Below the pieces are notes generated by a model that worked only from the letters and a program-made list of their open reading frames with translations, was not told the DNA's origin and did no database searches. A DNA stretch of 64,000 nt from Hymenobacter pini (GTDB lineage: Bacteria; Bacteroidota; Bacteroidia; Cytophagales; Hymenobacteraceae), in contig NZ_JAIZZH010000003.1 in the NCBI RefSeq assembly GCF_020421205.1, positions 806,001 through 870,000 of the forward strand. The letters run 5' to 3'. Positions 8,775 to 17,591 of the stretch are shown here, in pieces. Position 1 is the first letter of the stretch; each line of letters opens with the position of its first letter. The position numbers and the translations under genes are program-made.

Positions 8775-9065
8775 ATGCAAACCGTCGTCCTCATTCCCGA
8801 ACCGGAGTGGCGGCAGATTCTGGGCCGCCTCGAAAAGCTGGAAACCGCCGAGCAGGCGCGCCAAACGCCCCCACCTCCGCCCGACGAAGTATTGCCCACC
8901 GAGCAGGCTGCCGCCTACCTGGGCCTCTGCCCCGAAGCCCTGCGCCGGGCCCGCCGGGTCGGCCGCATCCAGGGCGTGCGCCTCAACGAGAAAGATTGGG
9001 GCTTCCGCCGCTCCGTGCTCGATGCCTACCCACGCCGCTACCACCGCACCGCCCAAGCGGCTTAA
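8775..9065 (+). CDS. Excisionase/MerR-like HTH protein, copy 1
   Basis: This 96-aa protein starts MQTVVLIPEPEWRQIL and carries the helix-turn-helix segment EQAAAYLGLCPEALRRARR followed by GRIQGVRLNEKDWGF. This is the layout of small Bacteroidota helix-turn-helix 'excisionase-family' proteins that recognise integration or promoter DNA. It is clearly paralogous to the next gene (9145): the opening, the spacing, and the R.GR..GVR.NEK.WGF wing all match. It could be an excisionase (directionality factor) for the recombinase at 51.7 kb or an early transcription factor. Confidence 0.75.
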   Translation: MQTVVLIPEPEWRQILGRLEKLETAEQARQTPPPPPDEVLPTEQAAAYLGLCPEALRRARRVGRIQGVRLNEKDWGFRRSVLDAYPRRYHRTAQAA

Positions 9066-9144
9066 GCTGGGGATGATTGCCTCCAGTACTTCGCATTGAC
9101 TGGTTTGTTCTAACTGGTATGGTTTCACCTTTCATGTCCATACC

Positions 9145-9444
9145 ATGCAAGCCGTTATTCTCATCTCTGAAGCCGAATGGCACGGTCTACTAAATGAAGT
9201 GGCCCGCCTCCGAAGAGAAGTCGAAAAACTCAGCGGCCCTCCCACGCCGCCTGACCGCTTGATGAAAGTGCGCGAGGCAGCTACTCACCTGCACATAACG
9301 CCGGAGGGGTTACGGAAGGCTCGCCGTAAAGGCCGCGTGAAAGGCGTGCGCATCAACGAAAAGAAATGGGGCTTTTACCTCTCTGAGCTTAACCGCTACC
9401 TCACGCGCTACAATCGTCCGCTTGGCGGGCCCTTACCTGATTAA
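9145..9444 (+). CDS. Excisionase/MerR-like HTH protein, copy 2
   Basis: This 99-aa paralogue of the gene at 8775 has the same start (MQAVILISEAEWH), a charged linker, the HTH EAATHLHITPEGLRKARR and the wing GRVKGVRINEKKWGF. Two diverged copies in tandem suggest duplication followed by specialisation, for example one excisionase and one regulator. About 80 nt separate the copies. Nothing in the sequence decides which is which. Confidence 0.75.
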   Translation: MQAVILISEAEWHGLLNEVARLRREVEKLSGPPTPPDRLMKVREAATHLHITPEGLRKARRKGRVKGVRINEKKWGFYLSELNRYLTRYNRPLGGPLPD

Positions 9445-9453
9445 CGGTTCTAC

Positions 9454-10029
9454 ATGACTACTCAACTCGCCCCCATAGTTGGGCCCGACGCGCCCACCAC
9501 GCCTTCCATCATTCGCATTCAGAAGGCCAAAATCAAAAACCAGCAGCTTACCTGCGAATTCACGGAGCAGCGCACTGACGACGCCCCGGCCCGCACCTTC
9601 ACCCTCACTGCTCAAGAGTTGGTACACCCGGATTTGCTCCACCGCTTTGCCCAGTTGGTGCCGCATCTGTGCCTACTCACCGAGCAGCTAACCGAAACGC
9701 CTACCTACTGGCCCGAAGACGATGCACAGCCGCTGCCCGCCCACTTTGAGCAGTTTACCGTTACCGGCCTGAGTATCGGGCAAGGCGGCGTTACGCTCGT
9801 CGGACAGCGTCGGCTCACCGGCGGCAAGGTGCTCAACCTCAACAGCCCTTACGTGGCTTACGACGACGAAACTAACCACGCCTACGGTTACGCCGGCCTG
9901 CTCGAAACAGCCGTTCTCCAGGCGCTAGCAGAGGTTGAAGCCGCCTTGCGGGGCAAATGCACCGAGTACCGCCAGCTGGAATTGTTCGACCAGCCCACCG
10001 AGCCGCTGCAGCTGGGCGAAGGCGCATAG
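9454..10029 (+). CDS. Hypothetical early protein (191 aa)
   Basis: I do not recognise this family. The protein is 191 aa, acidic, soluble and without membrane segments. It has a beta-rich N-terminus (IIRIQKAKIKNQQLTCEF) and a central segment with ITGLS/VTLVGQRRL strands, and it ends in QLELFDQP, which resembles a sliding-clamp-binding peptide (QLxLF). Lying 12 nt upstream of the replication-type gene at 10042, it fits an early DNA-metabolism operon. The clamp-binding reading is inference. Confidence 0.65.
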   Translation: MTTQLAPIVGPDAPTTPSIIRIQKAKIKNQQLTCEFTEQRTDDAPARTFTLTAQELVHPDLLHRFAQLVPHLCLLTEQLTETPTYWPEDDAQPLPAHFEQFTVTGLSIGQGGVTLVGQRRLTGGKVLNLNSPYVAYDDETNHAYGYAGLLETAVLQALAEVEAALRGKCTEYRQLELFDQPTEPLQLGEGA

Positions 10030-10041
10030 TGCCGCCCCGCC

Positions 10042-11067
10042 ATGAACTATGTCCGCCACACCCGCGCCGCCCATGAGCAGCTAAGCCAACAGCCCGCCGC
10101 CACGCCCCACCACATCAGCCTGTATTGGGCTTTGTTTTACCAGTGGAACGCCGAGCGGTTTCCCGCCGCCCTCGACCTGGACCACCAGGCCACGATGCAG
10201 GCGGCTCGCATTGGCAACAGAAGCACCTACACCGAAAAGCTGTACGACCTCGAGGCCTGGGGCCTGCTCACCTACCAGCCGAGCAATTCCAAACACCAGC
10301 CTAGCCGCTGCTTCCTCACTGTTCTACCGAGTGCAGAAGTGCCACAGGTAGATGAGCCTATCGGGTCCACTTCTGGGCCAAGTGAAACCGCGCCACCTGT
10401 GGCAGAAGTGTACCCGGTACCTGACCCTACCGTTACCACTTCTGCCACAGGTGAACAGGGGTTACCAGGTGCAGAAGTGCAACAACACTCCTTATTAGGT
10501 AAAACTTCTGGTAGGTATAAACCTCTACCACTAAACGGCAGAGGCAGCAAGGAACAACAAGACGAGCAGTCTTTGGCGGACGACAGGCTTTCAAAAGAAA
10601 CGGCTGGGGGTTCAGTACCAGCTCCAGATGATTGCGCAGCCGAGGCCCCCAAGAAAAAAGTTGCGCCAAAAAAGAAGGCGGTAAAGCAGGCAGCTATGCG
10701 CGAAGCAGCGGGCCAAGCGGCAGCCAACTCAACCAGGCCGAGACGCCAGCAGCGCTCGGAAGTTTCATTCGCTGATTCGGAATTAGCCAGCTACGAAGCC
10801 TTTGCCGCCGCCTTTGAGGGCACCGACTACGCCCTAGCTGATCTGCGCTACTACCACGCCCGCATCAGCGCCTGGCGCCAGAAAGGAGAACCACCCCGCC
10901 GCCGCGACTGGCGCGCCACCGCCATTCAATTCTTCCTCAACGATGCTCACGATAACCGCCTCAAACTGGCCCCCGGCGTCCACGCCCACCAGCCCGGCAG
11001 TGCCAGCCCCACCGACGCCAGAACACTCTTTGCTCGCACTGGCTACCGCTCCAAGTACGATTCGTGA
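10042..11067 (+). CDS. Winged-helix replication-type protein (phage DnaD/initiator-like)
   Basis: In this 341-aa protein, residues 1-90 form a helical/winged-helix region (ISLYWALFYQWNAERFP, then GNRSTYTEKLYDLEAWGLL) as in phage replication or DnaT/DnaD-like proteins. The middle (about 95-235) is low complexity with a lysine-rich patch (PKKKVAPKKKAVKQ). The C-terminus holds a compact domain ending RRDWRATAIQFFLNDA, a motif common at the end of Bacteroidota phage replication proteins. It overlaps the next gene by 125 nt. A helicase-loader or initiator role is plausible but unproven. Confidence 0.6.
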   Translation: MNYVRHTRAAHEQLSQQPAATPHHISLYWALFYQWNAERFPAALDLDHQATMQAARIGNRSTYTEKLYDLEAWGLLTYQPSNSKHQPSRCFLTVLPSAEVPQVDEPIGSTSGPSETAPPVAEVYPVPDPTVTTSATGEQGLPGAEVQQHSLLGKTSGRYKPLPLNGRGSKEQQDEQSLADDRLSKETAGGSVPAPDDCAAEAPKKKVAPKKKAVKQAAMREAAGQAAANSTRPRRQQRSEVSFADSELASYEAFAAAFEGTDYALADLRYYHARISAWRQKGEPPRRRDWRATAIQFFLNDAHDNRLKLAPGVHAHQPGSASPTDARTLFARTGYRSKYDS

Positions 11068-11827
11068 GCTGGCCGCCACCCCCAACCCGGAGGCCCGCGC
11101 CCTGCTGGCCGAGCTGTCCGTGGGCCTCACGCCCCAGGCGGCCGCCCAGGCCCCCAAGCTGTTCCAGCTGCGCCGCCGCTTCCAGCTGCAGTATGGCCCC
11201 GCCGGCGACACCGTGGTGGTTAAGCTGCTGGTCATCATCCTGCGGGCGTTCCTGGATTCGCTGCGGGTGCCCGACAAGCCCGACGCGGCCGACATTCTGG
11301 AGCTGGCCGACACGCTGGCCCACACCTACACCCACGACAGCCTCAAGGACGTCATCCTGGCCCTGAAGGAAGCCCGCACCCGCGGCAGCAAGTTCTACCA
11401 GTCCCTCGACCCGGCCCGCATCTACGCCCTGCTGGCCGAATACTTTGACCGTAAGGCCCACCGCCTTGAACAGCAGCACCTCGACAGGAAGGCCCAGCAG
11501 GCCAGCAACCAACAGCAGGAGCTGGCCCAGCTGCAGCAGGCCGCCCCGCAACTCGTGGCCGGCCTCAGCCGCCAAATTCCCGACGACCACCCCAATGCTG
11601 AGCATCTGCGCCAGCGGCTAACCATCATCAGCCAAAAGGAAAAACGCGGCCTGCTCTCCAGTACCGAAGCCGAGCAGCTGCGCCAGCAGACTCACGCCGC
11701 CACCCACCGCAACCAGCGCCCCGATTGGCAGCCCGGCGAGGCCGCTCAACGAGCCATTACCCGTCGCCACGAGGTTAGTACGCTCCGCTTCGCACAGCGG
11801 CACGGTATTGCCCCCAAGCACCTGTAG
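10943..11827 (+). CDS. Hypothetical coiled-coil early protein (294 aa)
   Basis: I do not recognise this family. The frame opens at ATG 10943 inside the previous gene, and a later non-ATG start is possible. The protein is helical; a coiled-coil stretch at about 170-200 is rich in Gln (QQHLDRKAQQASNQQQELAQ), and the basic C-terminus ends FAQRHGIAPKHL. Its last third (from about 11444) is repeated, with divergence, at 13991-14356 beyond the DUF262 gene, so the locus has been a recombination site. Confidence 0.65.
   Translation: MLTITASNWPPASTPTSPAVPAPPTPEHSLLALATAPSTIRELAATPNPEARALLAELSVGLTPQAAAQAPKLFQLRRRFQLQYGPAGDTVVVKLLVIILRAFLDSLRVPDKPDAADILELADTLAHTYTHDSLKDVILALKEARTRGSKFYQSLDPARIYALLAEYFDRKAHRLEQQHLDRKAQQASNQQQELAQLQQAAPQLVAGLSRQIPDDHPNAEHLRQRLTIISQKEKRGLLSSTEAEQLRQQTHAATHRNQRPDWQPGEAAQRAITRRHEVSTLRFAQRHGIAPKHL
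11444..11806 (+). repeat. Gene-end duplication, copy A
   Basis: This 3' third of the gene at 10943 is matched by 13991-14356. The encoded peptides share LVAGLSRQIPDDHPNAEHL and EAEQLRQQTHAATHR exactly, and the rest differs moderately. The two copies flank the DUF262 gene. Confidence 0.85.
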
Positions 11828-11863
11828 TTTTTTTGTTGGCTTAGTCGACCCACCTGTACAATA

Positions 11864-11896
11864 AAAGAGCCCTGTACATTACGTACAGGGCTCTTT
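11864..11896. terminator. Bidirectional hairpin terminator
   Basis: Arms AAAGAGCCCTGTAC (11864-11877) and GTACAGGGCTCTTT (11883-11896) pair perfectly with a 5-nt loop, flanked by A- and T-rich ends. It lies between the convergent genes ending at 11827 and 11973. Confidence 0.85.
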
Positions 11897-11972
11897 GTGC
11901 ATTTACCCTCCGTAGACCAAATAGGGCTTATCGGTTCAGCTATGCCATAGGCCAGCTCATATCTGCTAACAG

Positions 11973-13871
11973 CTAGTTAGCAGCTACCGGTGCCGACAGT
12001 ACTGCAACATTACTCGCTACGGCACCTGCCAGCGAAGCCTGCTTCTTCAGGTCTTTCAGGCTCTGTAGACTGTTACCCGTGTAGTAACCCTTCAGCAGGT
12101 TTAACACGCGCTGATGGTTCTGCTTAAGTGTCTGAATGCTCCAGTGTTGATAGGTCATAAACACGTAATTCGTGTTGGCCCGCCCTTCGATGTAGGTGCT
12201 GTATTTGTGCCGCTTATCTGGGAACGACGAGTTGCTGAGCGACGCATTTTTCTTCATATCGATCAGCACGATGTTGCCCAGCCGATGCAGCCACTCTTGG
12301 TGCTCCTGTTCGTCCACAGCCCAGGCCGGCACGCGCAGCTTCTGGGGCATGATGTGCTCCACCGAAGCAAACGATTTGTTGAACTGCAGCTTGTTGTGCA
12401 GGCTGCCCGTGAGCAAGTCTAGCTTCAGCAGCAGGTAGCGCGTCTTGTTGATGCGAGTACCCGCGAAGCTGCCCCATTTCTCCATATCCAAGCTGTCGAA
12501 GAACTTCTCGATATCGATGAATGTGTTGGCCTTTTCGTCTTCGTAGTCGTAGCGCAACACGTTATCCTGCAGGAAGGCAGCGGATGCCTCTTGCTGATTG
12601 CTATACTTATCCCGCAGTTCCTCCATTTTGCGCAGCATGATAAAGATGCGCGTCTGCAGACTACGGGTATCTGTCAACCAGGCCACCGAGAACAGGTTAT
12701 CTACTTTGATCAGGAACTCCAGAATGTTTGCCTCCCCGAAACACTCCCGATAATGCATCAGCAGCACGATGTACTGATTGCCGAAGGTGGAAGCCAGGAT
12801 GTAGTTCAGGTTCTCGTACAGACAGCCCGCTTCCGAAGCCTGGTAGTTTGCATTGAACACCGCCTCTAAGTGTTGCACGTACTTGTCGATGAACTCAAAT
12901 GTTGGTACGCCCCGACTTAGTAGCTTCCGCTCGTAGATGAAGTTGAAGGCTTTGCTAATGCTCTGGTTGGAGTCGGAGCGGTACTTCATCAAGATGTACA
13001 CCATGGCCCACAAGAACTCGTCAAACGATTTGTAGGGCGACTCAATAGTGTCTTGGTATTCATCCCACTTACTCGCGTACTTCTTGCGGCTGTCTTCGTG
13101 CGTAATCACCCGCAGATTTTGAGCCCGCAAGATGTCGCTCGACTGCAGCTGCACGCCCCGGCTGTTCAGCACCGTGAACAGGTTATAGGCATCATCCAGG
13201 TTGTCGGAGGTCGACAGGTACAGCACCAGCACACGGTTGCTTAGGTAGCCGTAGAACTCAAACAGGAATTTCTGATAGCCTTCTTCCGAATCAAAGTCGC
13301 GCCGCTTGCTGCTCCACCATTCGTGCATGGTCAGCAACGCCGTAGCCATGCTGCGCACTGACGTACTCGTGGTTTTGGCTTCGATCAGAGCCACTAACTG
13401 CGGATGCTGCAAGGTGCCGCCTTCTGCTAGCACGTACTGCTGCAGGAAATCATCGTCGTGCCGAATACTGAACTTTAAACGGTTACGCTCGGGGGTACCC
13501 TCCAGGTCGTCGCGCTCCTGCTGCAAGCGCTTGGCCACAGTGTCCTTCAGTTTGGCATTGCTCGACACATCCCGAATCACCCCTTGGAGCAGGTACAATG
13601 TGATAAAACGCTGCTGCCCGTCTAGAATGTCGTTATAAGGGTAAACAACCTCTCCGCTCCGGTCTTCCTTAGCATTCCAGATCATGCAACCCAGAAAGTA
13701 CTCCCGGTTCCTATCCTGCTCATAAGCCGTGGCAATGTCATCAAACATCGTCGTGACTTGCTCCGGCCCCCACACATACGGGCGCTGATACTCTGGTATG
13801 TTGTAAAACTGATCGGATTGAAAAATAGACTTGATGTATTTCTTGCCGGTGTCCAAGGTGGATTCAGCCAT
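11973..13871 (-). CDS. GmrSD-like DUF262/DUF1524 nuclease
   Basis: Starting at 13871 gives a 632-aa protein. Residues 24-90 show the DUF262 (ParB-like NTPase) signature IPEYQRPYVW and DILDGQQRFITL, and a further block reads SRGVQLQSSDILRAQNL. The C-terminal DUF1524 part carries a His-Me finger motif (EHIMPQ ... RLGNIVLI), the catalytic centre of GmrD-type nucleases. Single-polypeptide GmrSD relatives cleave modified (glucosylated) phage DNA using NTP; related BrxU and SspE proteins share the fold. It sits alone, between a terminator and a duplicated gene end, like an inserted cassette. The exact modified-base target is not readable. Confidence 0.9.
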   Translation of the reverse strand: MAESTLDTGKKYIKSIFQSDQFYNIPEYQRPYVWGPEQVTTMFDDIATAYEQDRNREYFLGCMIWNAKEDRSGEVVYPYNDILDGQQRFITLYLLQGVIRDVSSNAKLKDTVAKRLQQERDDLEGTPERNRLKFSIRHDDDFLQQYVLAEGGTLQHPQLVALIEAKTTSTSVRSMATALLTMHEWWSSKRRDFDSEEGYQKFLFEFYGYLSNRVLVLYLSTSDNLDDAYNLFTVLNSRGVQLQSSDILRAQNLRVITHEDSRKKYASKWDEYQDTIESPYKSFDEFLWAMVYILMKYRSDSNQSISKAFNFIYERKLLSRGVPTFEFIDKYVQHLEAVFNANYQASEAGCLYENLNYILASTFGNQYIVLLMHYRECFGEANILEFLIKVDNLFSVAWLTDTRSLQTRIFIMLRKMEELRDKYSNQQEASAAFLQDNVLRYDYEDEKANTFIDIEKFFDSLDMEKWGSFAGTRINKTRYLLLKLDLLTGSLHNKLQFNKSFASVEHIMPQKLRVPAWAVDEQEHQEWLHRLGNIVLIDMKKNASLSNSSFPDKRHKYSTYIEGRANTNYVFMTYQHWSIQTLKQNHQRVLNLLKGYYTGNSLQSLKDLKKQASLAGAVASNVAVLSAPVAAN

Positions 13872-13990
13872 GGGAAAGGATGAGCAGAATGGTGAAGGAA
13901 ATATTAGAGCACGCAAATAGTCTCACAAAGACAGCTAGTGGCTATTTGGCCAATTTGAGCATCACAAATAAACGTGTTATTACTGCCCGC

Positions 13991-14356
13991 GCAACTCCGA
14001 CCGCAAAGTCCACCGCCTCGAGCAGCAGCACCTCGACCAGAAAGCCCAACAAGCCAGCAACCAGCAGCACACCGTAGCGCAACTGCAGCAGGCCTCCCCG
14101 CAACTCGTGGCCGGCCTCAGCCGCCAGATTCCCGACGACCACCCCAATGCCGAGCATCTGCGCCAGCGGCTAACCATCATCAGCCAAAAAGAAAAACGGG
14201 GCCTACATTTCCCCACCGAAGCCGAGCAGCTGCGCCAGCAGACTCACGCCGCCACTCACCGCAGCCCGCGCCCCGACTGGCAGCCTGACGAAGCCGCCCT
14301 GCGCGCCATCAACCGCCGCCACGAGGCCGCGACGCGTCGCTTCGCCCAGCGTTACA
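13991..14356 (+). pseudogene. Truncated second copy of the 10943 gene end
   Basis: This segment encodes a diverged copy of the C-terminal third of the protein at 10943-11827 but has no matching N-terminal part. The readable frame continues to a stop at 14467-14469 with a tail unlike the parent. The longest ATG frame starts at 14107. It is a remnant left where the DUF262 cassette was placed inside or beside the parent gene, or an allele brought in from a related phage. Translation is unlikely to be meaningful. Confidence 0.7.
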
Positions 14357-14468
14357 GTATACGCTCAGAACATCTGTACCTATATTCTTTACAATACGCT
14401 ACTACCCTTACCAACACATCAATATCTTCGTCACCGCTGCTCAACCTCTTCCTACGTTATTTTTTCTG

Positions 14469-15458
14469 ATGCCTACTATCCTGTTCTGCAATATCGGCTG
14501 GATGCTACATTACCGCGGCTTGACCGCCACTGATCCAATTACGGGCGGCGGCAGTTATATCCACGAACATCAAACGGGCGGCGAGGTCCACAACTTCCTA
14601 CCGTTTGGCGGCCAGTGTTACGGATATGTCCAAACAGTAAAGGCCAGCGACATTCGAATTGAACGCCTGGGCGCAGCAGCTGACGCCGCGCAGCTATCGG
14701 GTGTCACTGTCGTATGGACGGCTCGGCATCCAAGCTCCGGTGGCACCTGTGTAATTGGGTGGTACCTGAATGCGACTGTTCAACGGCACTATTCCGAATT
14801 ATTTTCCCCGCCTCGTCGCAGCAGTTGGGATTGGCAGGACCGTGAAGTTGGTTACTACATCACGGCGGCGGCAACTGATGTGTTTCTCCTGCCTCCAGAT
14901 GCGCGTACGCTGGCAGTGCCCCGGGGCAAGGGCGGAATGGGTCAAAGCAATGTGTGGTACGCTGACACTGAAGACGCAGCCCCATTTATCCAGCAAGTGC
15001 ACCGCTTCATTAAGGCTTATACCAGCACCGGCCGGCCACCGGCTGTGCGTCGATCAGGCTCCCCCCGTCAGCCCGATACACTCAAACGCATAGCAGTAGA
15101 ACAGGCAGCTATAACCTGTGTATGGCAACACTACACGCAGTTAGGCTACAACCTAGCCTCCGTTGAAAAGGACAATGTTGGGTGGGATTTGGAAGCTACC
15201 GCCGACCGGCTTCATCTTCTACTGGAGGTCAAGGGCCTGTCCGAGTCTCAGCTGGAAGTCGAACTTACCCCGAACGAGTATTCAGCCTTCAACAACCCGG
15301 GGAAACGCCCCCGATATCGCCTTTGCGTGGTCACACAAGCCCTTACTCAGCCCAAATTGCACGTCTTCTCGTGCGACCTAGCCTCCAATCAGTGGCTGGA
15401 CGAGCACCATCACGTTCTTACTATTCAACAGATTGTAGGTGCCCGTATGCACCTATAA
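14469..15458 (+). CDS. DUF3883 (NO VEIN-like) nuclease-domain protein
   Basis: This 329-aa protein has an N-terminal domain at 1-180 with a Gly/His-rich opening (GGGSYIHEHQTGGEVHNFLPF) that I cannot name. The C-terminal 120 residues match DUF3883: AVEQAAITCVWQHYTQLGY, NVGWDLEAT, and LLLEVKG. Asp240, Glu253 and Lys255 lie where a PD-(D/E)xK active site would be. DUF3883 domains are widespread in restriction and anti-phage loci as nuclease or DNA-binding modules. The gene stands alone downstream of the remnant at 13991. A defence role comes from family and neighbourhood. Confidence 0.8.
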   Translation: MPTILFCNIGWMLHYRGLTATDPITGGGSYIHEHQTGGEVHNFLPFGGQCYGYVQTVKASDIRIERLGAAADAAQLSGVTVVWTARHPSSGGTCVIGWYLNATVQRHYSELFSPPRRSSWDWQDREVGYYITAAATDVFLLPPDARTLAVPRGKGGMGQSNVWYADTEDAAPFIQQVHRFIKAYTSTGRPPAVRRSGSPRQPDTLKRIAVEQAAITCVWQHYTQLGYNLASVEKDNVGWDLEATADRLHLLLEVKGLSESQLEVELTPNEYSAFNNPGKRPRYRLCVVTQALTQPKLHVFSCDLASNQWLDEHHHVLTIQQIVGARMHL

Positions 15459-15591
15459 CCGCCCGGCATTGTTATCTTCAGCAGCCCATCGTGCACACCC
15501 GTATTTGTACGGTAACACCGTTCCAAGTAGTACATCATGCGGGTACTTCGTAGCTTGGCACGCACAGTAGCTTCATCTTTCTATTCACTTT

Positions 15592-15888
15592 ATGCTGCAC
15601 AGCGCTGCCTTTACTACCTGGATGCTCAACCAAGGCTATCCACCCAAAACGCCACGCGCCTATTTGCGTGATATTGAGCGCGTCGAACAACGCCTGAATA
15701 TGACGATAGAGCCCATTACGGTTGCCAACACGAACCAAGTGCTGCACCGTCTTGGCAACGAAGCCCCGGCGCGTACTACCAAGCATATAGCCAACGACCG
15801 AGCAGCAGTAAACTGCTACCATGAATTTCGGGCCGGCGTAGCATTACCCGGTTTCCGGCGGCGTGGCCCACGCCCCCAAGCTACATAG
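15592..15888 (+). CDS. Small hypothetical, recombinase SAM-like N-terminus fragment
   Basis: This 98-aa frame has the look of the SAM-like N-terminal DNA-binding domain of a tyrosine recombinase (FTTWMLNQGY...TPRAYLRDIERVEQRL ... AVNCYHEFRAG) but no catalytic domain follows. It may be a relic of an integrase or a small standalone DNA-binding protein. Its last 25 residues are basic and may be read-through into non-coding DNA. Low certainty. Confidence 0.4.
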   Translation: MLHSAAFTTWMLNQGYPPKTPRAYLRDIERVEQRLNMTIEPITVANTNQVLHRLGNEAPARTTKHIANDRAAVNCYHEFRAGVALPGFRRRGPRPQAT

Positions 15889-15921
15889 CTTGCTCTGGCA
15901 TCTTCGCAAGATGGTGCATAA

Positions 15922-17331
15922 TCAACCACCCTGCCACCGCCGCTCTTGCACCAGTGTTTTAAGCGTGAAGGCCCGCAGTTCTTCGGGCACCTGCGCTTCC
16001 GGCTTCAGTCGGAAGGGGCGGCGCTCAGTTGCCTCGGGTTCAAAGTATACCTGCTGAAATTCCCGCTCATAAAAAGGCTGGGCGGCTGTCAGCATCCGGG
16101 GCGTAAATGCCGCCTCTTGGTCGCGGCCTGCTACCAGTACCGGCACATCCGACTCCTGCCGAAAACGCGCCACCCGCACTTCCGGCTGAAATTGTTGCGC
16201 CTCCAACAGCTCCCGTTCTGTTTCCCACTCCCGCCGCGGCTGATCCTCCCAGCCAGTGGCCATCCGCTGGCGTGCCCGCTCCCGCGCAATTTCTTGGCGC
16301 AGATGCGCCGTAGCCGCCGCATCCTTAGCCCACCAGGCTAGTGGAGGCGCTTTTACGGCCTGTAGCTCCTCACCATGCCCAGCCAGTGGGCCCAGTTTGA
16401 TATTCACCCAGTACGCAAAGCGCTTTAGCTCGGTCCCCACAAAAGCTTTGCTGCGGTAAGCGGTATACGGTATCAGGTCCCGGCGCCGAATGGCGTAGGG
16501 ACGGGCCGAGAAATCAATTCCGAACGATTGCTCATCCAGCTTATCAATCAGTCCTGAGCTCTGCACGTGGGCATGTAGCAAATGCTGCTGCCCGGTTTGC
16601 AGGTCGCCGGCCCGCACCAGAAACCGTTGCAGGCGGGGCGTGGCCCCGCTGAAGCGCCGTAGCTCCTGCGCATCATCCCCCAGCAGCAGCAGCGTCTGCC
16701 CTGGCAGCGCGAGTACGTTATACCCCACCAGTGGCAAAATCTGGTAGAGGTTATCCGTGTTGCCCGTCTGGTACGGGCGCTGCAGGGCCTTATAGGCCGC
16801 ACGCAAATTGGGGTTGAACTGCTGACACTGGTTTCTGATATGCTCCAGGTATGCCCGATGGTGCCAGTAGAAAGCCGAATCCTGTGTGCAGACTGTCACG
16901 GTAGAGGCTTCATAGTTATGGCCGTGCAGCGCCCGCTCCGTAAAGTTGTGGCTCCCCACCCATACCTCCGCCTGGCCATTGGGCATATCCAGCACTAGCA
17001 TTTTGGGGTGCAGGAGGTTGTGGTATAGCCGCAACTGCCCAGGCCGCTTCTCACTTTCCTCCTTCAGATACACATAGAAGTTGCTGGCCCCTTCCTCACT
17101 GAAGGCATACAGCGCATCTACTTCAGTGGTGTCCTTAATATCCACGCAGCAAAACGAGTCGTCCCACTTCAGCAGCTCCGTGAAATTACGGTGCAGGTGG
17201 TTGGGCCAGCGCGTCCAATAGCATACACTGGCCCGCACGGCCGTGGCTTGGCTCAGGCTGAAGTCTAGTCGGTCGATAATGGACCGGGCACTTTTGGTAG
17301 CAAAGCCAGTAGGCAAGAATTCGGGTAGCAT
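15922..17331 (-). CDS. Phospholipase D-like (PLD) nuclease-family protein
   Basis: This 469-aa protein has one HKD motif: HPKMLVLD (His108, Lys110, Asp115) followed by VWVGSHNFTERAL, the classic PLD signature. Proteins with a single HKD usually dimerise to form the active site. PLD-type domains act in defence as nucleases (for example in BfiI-like and DISARM/helicase systems) or as phospholipases. The C-terminal half (from about 190) has no familiar motif and is basic (RQEIARERARQRMATGW). It is divergent from the type I restriction operon across 260 nt of AT-rich DNA. Confidence 0.8.
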   Translation of the reverse strand: MLPEFLPTGFATKSARSIIDRLDFSLSQATAVRASVCYWTRWPNHLHRNFTELLKWDDSFCCVDIKDTTEVDALYAFSEEGASNFYVYLKEESEKRPGQLRLYHNLLHPKMLVLDMPNGQAEVWVGSHNFTERALHGHNYEASTVTVCTQDSAFYWHHRAYLEHIRNQCQQFNPNLRAAYKALQRPYQTGNTDNLYQILPLVGYNVLALPGQTLLLLGDDAQELRRFSGATPRLQRFLVRAGDLQTGQQHLLHAHVQSSGLIDKLDEQSFGIDFSARPYAIRRRDLIPYTAYRSKAFVGTELKRFAYWVNIKLGPLAGHGEELQAVKAPPLAWWAKDAAATAHLRQEIARERARQRMATGWEDQPRREWETERELLEAQQFQPEVRVARFRQESDVPVLVAGRDQEAAFTPRMLTAAQPFYEREFQQVYFEPEATERRPFRLKPEAQVPEELRAFTLKTLVQERRWQGG

Positions 17332-17591
17332 ATAGGGTCGTTTTGGCCAAAGCTACTACCTATAGGATTATGGTATATGTTTCTGGTTACACCTACTGTC
17401 GGGCAAAGGCTCTACTACTCCCCAAAAAGGTAACAACAGATTATTTTAAAAATAATTATAAAATAATACCACTGACAATCAGACGATTGCAAATATTATT
17501 TCATACAGCATGACTATACTGACAACTCTCCTATTGCTCCCGACGATATAATCCCCATCTTTGCATAAGAAACTACAGCATAACTTTACTG
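17332..17591. promoter_or_regulatory. AT-rich divergent promoter region
   Basis: This is 260 nt of markedly AT-rich DNA between the PLD gene and the restriction operon, including a run of A/T near 17440-17470. No coding sequence is seen. It probably holds promoters for both directions; I could not assign -7/-33 boxes with confidence. Confidence 0.4.

Noticed and set aside
8406..9128. N-terminal extension of the repressor frame to 9128
   Set aside because: It would cover the operators and be antisense to three HTH genes; the HTH domain begins shortly after ATG 8405.
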